Positions 8,242 to 12,572 of a DNA stretch of 12,572 nt are shown here, piece by piece; the first letter of the stretch is position 1; each line of letters begins with the position of its first letter. Origin of the DNA: an uncultured Actinomycetes bacterium. GTDB taxonomy: Bacteria; Actinomycetota; Actinomycetes; Nanopelagicales; Nanopelagicaceae. Location: NCBI GenBank assembly GCA_903844585.1, contig CAIMUD010000231.1:1-12572 (forward strand). Reading direction: 5' to 3'. The translations under genes were made by a program, and so were the position numbers. A model generated the notes under the pieces. That model did not search any database, was not told where the DNA came from, and saw nothing but the letters and a program-made list of their open reading frames with translations.

Positions 8242-8537
8242 TCGGCTTCACCCAATATTTGTGGGACTCTAAAGCGAGAATCTTCTTGTGCGGGTGCACC
8301 AGAGAGCGCATCTTCCGGTGAAAGACTTGCCGCTACGACATCAGGACGAGTGATGTTAAGCATTGGCTGCGGATGAGAAGTTGGTTTTACGCCATCAAGA
8401 TTTACTTCTTGCACTCGTGCAACAGCATCGAGAATCATTCCGAATTGTGATGAGAGTTCGAGTAACTCGTCTTCTGTCATTTCAATACGGGCAAGGCCTG
8501 CCAATTTGGCAACGTCATCACGCGAAAGGCTGCTCAT
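8238..8537 (-). CDS. gatC: Asp/Glu-tRNA amidotransferase subunit C
   Basis: This small subunit (99 residues) wraps around GatA and GatB and stabilises the complex. The sequence has the family pattern: an N-terminal helix [19 protein letters not shown], then [20 protein letters not shown], then the extended segment with [10 protein letters not shown], and a C-terminal FRVPQILGE. It is first in the gatCAB operon. ATG at 8537 has no Shine-Dalgarno but follows TAGACT by 8 nt, so the operon mRNA is probably leaderless. ProA ends only 27 nt upstream in the same direction, so read-through from proA could also contribute transcription. Confidence 0.96.
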   Translation of the reverse strand: MSSLSRDDVAKLAGLARIEMTEDELLELSSQFGMILDAVARVQEVNLDGVKPTSHPQPMLNITRPDVVAASLSPEDALSGAPAQEDSRFRVPQILGEAE

Positions 8538-8545
8538 AGTGGATG

Positions 8546-8551
8546 AGTCTA
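8546..8551 (-). promoter_or_regulatory. -10 element of gatCAB (leaderless start)
   Basis: Minus-strand TAGACT, 8 nt before the gatC ATG, in the 27-nt gap after proA. The surrounding TTAGACT and downstream CCAC resemble the ilvD start region. No clear -35 was seen; it would lie inside the proA end. Confidence 0.6.
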
Positions 8552-8567
8552 ATTACTTATGTAATTA
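8550..8567. repeat. AT-rich inverted repeat between proA and gatC
   Basis: TAATTAC-TTAT-GTAATTA is a perfect 7-bp inverted repeat spanning the proA stop codon and touching the gatC -10. The nine-base unit TAATTACTT also occurs twice (8550-8558 and 8562-8570). The stem has one G/C pair and no T tract, so it is a poor terminator; a protein-binding site or AT-rich promoter DNA is as likely. Confidence 0.35.
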
Positions 8568-9833
8568 CTTGCGAATTTGCCCATTGCCAGTGACGATCCA
8601 AGTGGTAGTCGTCATAGCTTCAAGGCCCATAGGTCCGCGTGCATGGAGCTTCTGGTTTGAAATACCAATCTCAGCCCCAAAGCCCATCTGTTCACCATCT
8701 GTAAATCGAGTTGATGTATTAACCATCACCGCAGCGCAATCGGAGAGCGCAATAAAGCGATCAGCGTTTGCTTTATTTTCGGTAACAATTGCTTCCGTGT
8801 GCTGAGTTCCGTACTTAGCGATGTGATCACTTGCTGCCTCAACAGAATCAACAACGCCAACATTCATTTCGAGAATGCCGTATTCGGTTGACCAGTTTTC
8901 TTCCGTTGCTGGAGTTGTTGCAATCTTGAAAGCTTCTGCAACCTTCTGTGCCGTTGCATCGCAATGCATAACAACGCCGGCGTCACTAAGTGCCTTAAGG
9001 GCCATAGGTAAGAAGACATTTGCAATCGATTTATGAACAAGTAGGGTCTCGGCTGCATTACAGACACTTGGACGATGTGTCTTTGAGTTAATAAGAATTG
9101 GAATCGCCTTTTCAATATCAGCGAACTCATCGACATAAACATGGCAAACGCCAGCGCCTGTCTCAATCGTTGGCACAGTTGATTCATCAACAACCATACG
9201 AATAAGGGATGCGCTTCCTCGAGGAATAACGAGGTCAACTTTGCCTCGTGCATGTAGCAGTGCTTTCACTGTTGAGCGATCATCAGATGGCACTAGTTGC
9301 AAGACATCAGGTGAAATCTTTGTCTTCGCGAGAGCGCTACGCATTACATTTACGAGTACTTCATTACTCGATGCAGCAGATGAAGAACCTCGCAAAAGCG
9401 CAGCATTTCCTGACATCAGCAAAATAACTGCAGCATCCACTGTCACATTTGGACGTGCTTCATACACCATTCCGATTACGCCAAATGGGACAGAGATTTG
9501 TCGAAGGTGAAGTCCGTTATCAAGTGTTGATTCGCGAAGTGTGCGACCCAATGGATCTTCTAAATCGGCAACAAGGCGCGCACCATGTGCAATACCTTGA
9601 ACGCGTTCGGCGTTAAGTAAAAGACGATCAATTGTTTGTGGGTGAGTTCCTTCTGCCTTTGCTCGCTCTACATCTTTTGCATTTGCTTCTACAATTTCGG
9701 AACTACGCGCTTCGATTTCATCTGCAATAGCAAGTAGCGCAGCTTTGCGCTCTGCTCCTGTTGTCATGACAAGTGTGCGTGCAGCCTTGCGCGCCGTATC
9801 GGCTAGCCCTGCGACAAGTACTGCTGCTTCCAT
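8565..9833 (-). CDS. proA: glutamate-5-semialdehyde dehydrogenase (gamma-glutamyl phosphate reductase)
   Basis: This NADPH-dependent enzyme reduces glutamyl 5-phosphate, the product of ProB, to glutamate 5-semialdehyde, the second step of proline synthesis. The 422 residues show the family motifs GVIGMVYEARPNVTVDAA (118-135), LRGSSSAASSNEVL near 147-160, and VIPRGSASLIR (202-212). IETGAGVCHVYVD holds the conserved E224, and RPSVCNAAETLLVH holds C258. The 34-residue spacing from E224 to C258 suggests C258 is the aldehyde-dehydrogenase-type nucleophile. A GTG two codons upstream is possible, but ATG at 9833 lies 7 nt after TAGACT and is preferred as a leaderless start. ProB is more than 1 kb away on the same strand, with a divergent hydrolase gene between, so proA appears to be transcribed independently. 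Confidence 0.96.
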   Translation of the reverse strand: MEAAVLVAGLADTARKAARTLVMTTGAERKAALLAIADEIEARSSEIVEANAKDVERAKAEGTHPQTIDRLLLNAERVQGIAHGARLVADLEDPLGRTLRESTLDNGLHLRQISVPFGVIGMVYEARPNVTVDAAVILLMSGNAALLRGSSSAASSNEVLVNVMRSALAKTKISPDVLQLVPSDDRSTVKALLHARGKVDLVIPRGSASLIRMVVDESTVPTIETGAGVCHVYVDEFADIEKAIPILINSKTHRPSVCNAAETLLVHKSIANVFLPMALKALSDAGVVMHCDATAQKVAEAFKIATTPATEENWSTEYGILEMNVGVVDSVEAASDHIAKYGTQHTEAIVTENKANADRFIALSDCAAVMVNTSTRFTDGEQMGFGAEIGISNQKLHARGPMGLEAMTTTTWIVTGNGQIRK

Positions 9834-9840
9834 GGGCACA

Positions 9841-9846
9841 AGTCTA
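9841..9846 (-). promoter_or_regulatory. -10 element of proA (leaderless start)
   Basis: Minus-strand TAGACT lies 7 nt before the proA ATG at 9833. Its required -35 region would fall across the start codon of the divergent hydrolase gene; no strong -35 is visible. Confidence 0.6.
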
Positions 9847-9854
9847 TCTAGGAG

Positions 9855-9860
9855 TACTCT
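9855..9860 (+). promoter_or_regulatory. candidate -10 element of the serine hydrolase gene
   Basis: Plus-strand TACTCT (pattern TANNNT) lies 6 nt before GTG at 9867, which would make this mRNA leaderless too. A GGAG at 9851-9854 is 12 nt from the GTG, too far for a good Shine-Dalgarno. The 8-bp palindrome GAGTACTC (9852-9859) overlaps this element. Confidence 0.4.
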
Positions 9861-9866
9861 CCCGAT

Positions 9867-11033
9867 GTGTCCAAATTTAGAGCCAAGCCGATTAAGGTCC
9901 TGCGCAATACCGCCATTGTTTTAATAGTTTTTTACTTTTCTCTATTTGCACTAACTAAAGTCATCCACTACCCAGAACCAATTTCCACTATTCGACTTGG
10001 TCTGGCACCGGCATCAAAGACTCCAGATTTAATGCCTGCACACACATTTAGCGCATCCCCATCAACCCTCAAGTTAATTCCAAATGGAACTCCAGAAAAC
10101 CCACAAACCGTAAGTTGGTACGGTAAGAAAGTTCCGATTCAAGAATTCTTTGATGCTACAAATACAAACGCATTCATCATCATCCGTGATGGAAAAATTA
10201 CATATGAGAAGTATTTCAATGGCAAGGCTGAATCAAGTCGTCTACCTTCATATTCAGTAGCTAAAACAATGACATCAATCATGATTGGCCAGCTCATCGA
10301 GCAAGGAAGGTTGCTTGAGAGCGACACATTCGTAAGTATTTTGCCAGAATTTAAAGCAGGAACTGATTTCGACAAGATCAATATTAGGCAGCTACTTGAT
10401 ATGCAAGCAGGGGTTGGTGTCTCTGATAACTATCCAACTGGACCAGCAGGGTGGGGCGTTGCAATTGCTCAAATGTATGGCGGAACCGACGTTGATTGGT
10501 TCTTGAAAAATAATCGCAAAATGGCAGCAGTGCCTGGAAAAGAGTCGGAGTATCGAAGCGTTGAAACTCAGATGCTTGGCATGGTCATCAAGAAAATTAC
10601 TGGTGAGCGTGTAGCTGATTATTTCAGCCGCGAAGTCTGGCAAAAAGTTGGCGCAGAATTCGACGGAACCTGGAACGTGGATCACATAAATGGTACAGAG
10701 AAAACTTTCTGTTGCTTTAATGCAGCAGCTAGAGATTACGCAAAAGTTGGTCTCGAACTCCTCAAGCCAAAGAGTGATGTAGTAAGTCCTCATTGGCTAA
10801 AGCGACTATCAACTCCAGTAGTAACTCTTGATCGAAACTGGGGTTATAGCGCCCAGATTTGGCATCCAACCCCAGATGTCATGATGTTTCTAGGTCTACA
10901 TGGTCAATACATTTATGTGGATCCAGTGCGTCAAACTGTCATTGTTAAATCAAGTGACGAACCTACTGACAATGGTGAAAATGAACTCTGGACAGCGAAG
11001 GTGCTGCGAGAAATTTCGCTAAAGCAGTACTAA
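9867..11033 (+). CDS. membrane-anchored serine hydrolase, beta-lactamase / NylB (6-aminohexanoate-dimer hydrolase) type
   Basis: The 388 residues begin with a basic stretch and one hydrophobic segment (about 14-30) with no lipobox or clear cleavage site, so the enzyme is probably anchored with its catalytic domain outside. SVAK at 130-133 supplies the nucleophile and general base of the class C beta-lactamase / esterase fold. Y229-R-S fits the Y-x-S variant of NylB-like enzymes rather than Y-x-N, and HGQYIYVDP (345-353) is in the place of the KTG motif. FCCFNAAARDYAKVG (281-295) is also typical of NylB relatives. It may hydrolyse an amide or ester, or act on cell-wall material; the substrate is unknown and beta-lactam resistance should not be assumed. 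GTG at 9867 is the first start in frame. The gene is divergent from proA (33 nt between start codons), and its last 15 nt overlap the end of proB. Confidence 0.85.
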   Translation: MSKFRAKPIKVLRNTAIVLIVFYFSLFALTKVIHYPEPISTIRLGLAPASKTPDLMPAHTFSASPSTLKLIPNGTPENPQTVSWYGKKVPIQEFFDATNTNAFIIIRDGKITYEKYFNGKAESSRLPSYSVAKTMTSIMIGQLIEQGRLLESDTFVSILPEFKAGTDFDKINIRQLLDMQAGVGVSDNYPTGPAGWGVAIAQMYGGTDVDWFLKNNRKMAAVPGKESEYRSVETQMLGMVIKKITGERVADYFSREVWQKVGAEFDGTWNVDHINGTEKTFCCFNAAARDYAKVGLELLKPKSDVVSPHWLKRLSTPVVTLDRNWGYSAQIWHPTPDVMMFLGLHGQYIYVDPVRQTVIVKSSDEPTDNGENELWTAKVLREISLKQY

Positions 11034-12134
11034 GTCATCACGGTGCACGAGCTCGCGCTCAAATTCAACACCAAGAGAGGCCGCAAGTTCTTTAGTGCTA
11101 CGCCCGAGCATCTGTGGAATTTCATCCGCATCAAATGCAACGAGTCCGCGTGCAATGACTTTTTTATCCTGCGTAACCAATTCAACGGTATCTCCAGATA
11201 TAAAGTCACCTTCGACTGCTGTAACTCCAGCAGGAAGAAGTGAAACTCCTCTTTCAAGAATTGCAGTCACTGCGCCAGCATCAAGTATCAAACGACCACG
11301 TGGAGTCGATGCATGTGCCAGCCAGAGCAAGCGCGAATTACTTCTTGCTCCTTGAACATCAAAAAGTGTTCCAAGTTCGGCTCCATGAAGTGATTCTGAA
11401 GATTGTTCAAGCGAAGTTAGAAGCATAGGTATGCCAGCACCAGTTGAGATACGTGCAGCTTCAATTTTAGTGACCATTCCCCCGCTACCAACTCCAGCAG
11501 TTCCTGCACCACCAAGGGCGATGGATTCAATTTCTGCAAAGTTTTTAACGTGGCGAATTGCTTTAGCTCCTGATTGTGCTGGCGGCGCATCGTAAAGAGC
11601 ATCCACATCTGAAACCAGAACAAGGAGGTCTGCATTAACAAGGAGTGAAACCAGCGCTGCGAGACGATCGTTGTCGCCAAAACGAATTTCTTGAGTTCCA
11701 ACGGTGTCATTTTCATTGATGATTGGAACGACGCCGAGTGAAATCAGCTTATTAAGAGTTTGTTGTGCATTTTGATAGTGGGAACGGCGCACAATATCTT
11801 CAGTAGTGATCAGCACCTGAGAAGAGATTATTCTGTGGCGGGTGAAATTCTCGTTGTATTTAGCAATGAGTAAACCTTGGCCAACGGATGCAGCGGCTTG
11901 TTGAGTTGCAAGATCTTTTGGACGAGATGAAAGCCCAAGTGGAGCAAGGCCAGCGGCAATCGCACCTGATGAAACGAGAACTACTTCAGCTCCGCGCTCT
12001 TTAAGCGATGCAATGAGGTCAGCAATCTTTGCAACGGATTCACCGTCTAACTGTGAGCCGGCAGAACCTGTGAGTGAAGATGATCCGACTTTAATAACGA
12101 TGCGTTTAGCGTTAGTTATGACTTTGCGGCTCAT
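11019..12134 (-). CDS. proB: glutamate 5-kinase with PUA domain
   Basis: ProB phosphorylates glutamate at the gamma-carboxyl, the first and normally proline-inhibited step of proline synthesis. The 371 residues comprise an amino-acid-kinase domain and a C-terminal PUA domain (about 279-355). The kinase domain shows [13 protein letters not shown] (11-23), VSSGAIAAG (54-62), NENDTV (140-145), [13 protein letters not shown] (151-163) and [21 protein letters not shown] (214-234). The protein ends in the typical [11 protein letters not shown] at 12134 shares 4 nt with the obg stop (ATGA) and has a strong AGGAGG at 12142-12147, so translation is coupled to obg. Its 3' end overlaps the convergent hydrolase by 15 nt. 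ProA is not adjacent, in contrast to the common obg-proB-proA order of actinobacteria. Confidence 0.97.
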   Translation of the reverse strand: MSRKVITNAKRIVIKVGSSSLTGSAGSQLDGESVAKIADLIASLKERGAEVVLVSSGAIAAGLAPLGLSSRPKDLATQQAAASVGQGLLIAKYNENFTRHRIISSQVLITTEDIVRRSHYQNAQQTLNKLISLGVVPIINENDTVGTQEIRFGDNDRLAALVSLLVNADLLVLVSDVDALYDAPPAQSGAKAIRHVKNFAEIESIALGGAGTAGVGSGGMVTKIEAARISTGAGIPMLLTSLEQSSESLHGAELGTLFDVQGARSNSRLLWLAHASTPRGRLILDAGAVTAILERGVSLLPAGVTAVEGDFISGDTVELVTQDKKVIARGLVAFDADEIPQMLGRSTKELAASLGVEFERELVHRDDLVLL

Positions 12135-12572
12135 TCTTCTTCCTCCTTCTCTGCCTCTAAATCAATCTCTGAAATGATCAGTGGAGCTTCTGGCGTGCGT
12201 GGATCTGCAATGTTGTATTCCCATTGTCGCGCAATCTCATCCTCGGAAAGTTGATCCGCCACGCGCTCTTCGACTTTCCAAGTATTTTCAAGGCGAGAAT
12301 CTTCACCACGACGGTGTAAATGGCCAGCAAGTTGTTCGGCTCCAGCTTCGATTGTTGGCTCCCATTCGAAGACAACTTCGTTGTCACCCGAACCAATGCG
12401 AACTTCACTACCTGCAACTGCACCCTTCTTGAATAACTCTTTTTCAACACCGAGTTGTGCAAGTCGATCTGCAAGATAACCAACAGCTTCTGCATTCTTA
12501 AAGTTAGTTTGGCGAACCCAACGAACAACCTTCGTTCCTCGCACGCTAAAGGATCCATCGCCATTTTGCTGC
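12131..12572 (-). CDS. obg: GTPase Obg, C-terminal part (5' end outside the window)
   Basis: Obg is an essential ribosome-associated GTPase involved in large-subunit maturation and stress responses. Only the last 146 residues are present. They hold the Obg C-terminal (OCT) domain found in actinobacterial and Gram-positive Obg: [16 protein letters not shown], then [19 protein letters not shown], then [18 protein letters not shown] variable acidic tail ending EAEKEEEE follows. The frame is open to the window edge (QQNGDGSF precedes the SVRG), so the GTG at 12544 is an internal valine and not a start. The Glu-rich tail also encodes the proB Shine-Dalgarno. Obg and proB are probably one operon whose promoter lies beyond the window. 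Confidence 0.95.
   Translation of the reverse strand, partial: QQNGDGSFSVRGTKVVRWVRQTNFKNAEAVGYLADRLAQLGVEKELFKKGAVAGSEVRIGSGDNEVVFEWEPTIEAGAEQLAGHLHRRGEDSRLENTWKVEERVADQLSEDEIARQWEYNIADPRTPEAPLIISEIDLEAEKEEEE
12142..12147 (-). promoter_or_regulatory. Shine-Dalgarno of proB within the obg acidic tail
   Basis: Minus-strand AGGAGG within the glutamate/lysine codons at the end of Obg, 7 nt before the proB ATG. It supports the chosen proB start and translational coupling. Confidence 0.85.

Noticed and set aside
10392..10793. Minus-strand frame of 133 codons within the hydrolase gene
   Set aside because: It is antisense to a protein with clear active-site motifs and shows no homology or ribosome binding site.
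9867..11033. Antibiotic-resistance beta-lactamase
   Set aside because: The fold family is shared, but the sequence motifs fit NylB-type hydrolases better, so a resistance role is not supported.
12178..12564. Minus-strand frame of 128 codons at the right edge
   Set aside because: It is an alternate frame of the Obg C-terminal coding sequence, which is recognised in its own frame.

Overview
The window looks like chromosomal core sequence from a small-genome actinobacterium. The gene order (ilvN-ilvB and ilvD near gatBAC, then proA, proB and obg) is of the kind seen in Actinobacteria. The Obg and ProB sequences read as actinobacterial, several genes look leaderless, and the DNA is only moderately GC-rich (judged by eye, not counted). 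A freshwater lineage such as the acI group (Nanopelagicales, e.g. Planktophila) would fit, but that assignment is inference. I found no tRNA, rRNA, CRISPR, transposon, prophage or toxin-antitoxin gene, and no clear undescribed multi-gene system. Almost every base is coding. The longest gap is 217 nt (1804-2020), and it holds a regulatory leader.

Left part, minus strand unless noted: the first codons of ilvN (acetolactate synthase small subunit), ilvB (large subunit), a probable ribosome-mediated transcription attenuator with a 12-residue Leu/Val/Ile-rich leader peptide, and ilvD (dihydroxyacid dehydratase). IlvB, IlvN and IlvD act together in valine, isoleucine and leucine synthesis. A DHA2-type MFS transporter is divergent from ilvD on the plus strand and ends base-to-base against gatB.

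Middle part, minus strand: gatC-gatA-gatB, joined by 4-nt overlaps. It encodes the GatCAB amidotransferase, which makes Gln-tRNA(Gln) and/or Asn-tRNA(Asn) from mischarged tRNAs. Upstream lies proA (glutamate-5-semialdehyde dehydrogenase).

Right part: a plus-strand, membrane-anchored serine hydrolase of the beta-lactamase / NylB type sits between proA and proB, with its 3' end overlapping the end of proB by 15 nt. Beyond it, on the minus strand, are proB (glutamate 5-kinase) and the C-terminal part of the GTPase Obg, overlapping by 4 nt. ProB and ProA are consecutive steps of proline synthesis, but here the two genes are separated by the hydrolase and appear to have separate promoters.

The most informative regulatory signals are the ilv attenuator and a repeated arrangement in which TAGACT lies 7 or 8 nt before the ATG of ilvD, gatC and proA, suggesting leaderless mRNAs. 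Genes inside operons instead carry Shine-Dalgarno sequences embedded in the end of the preceding gene.
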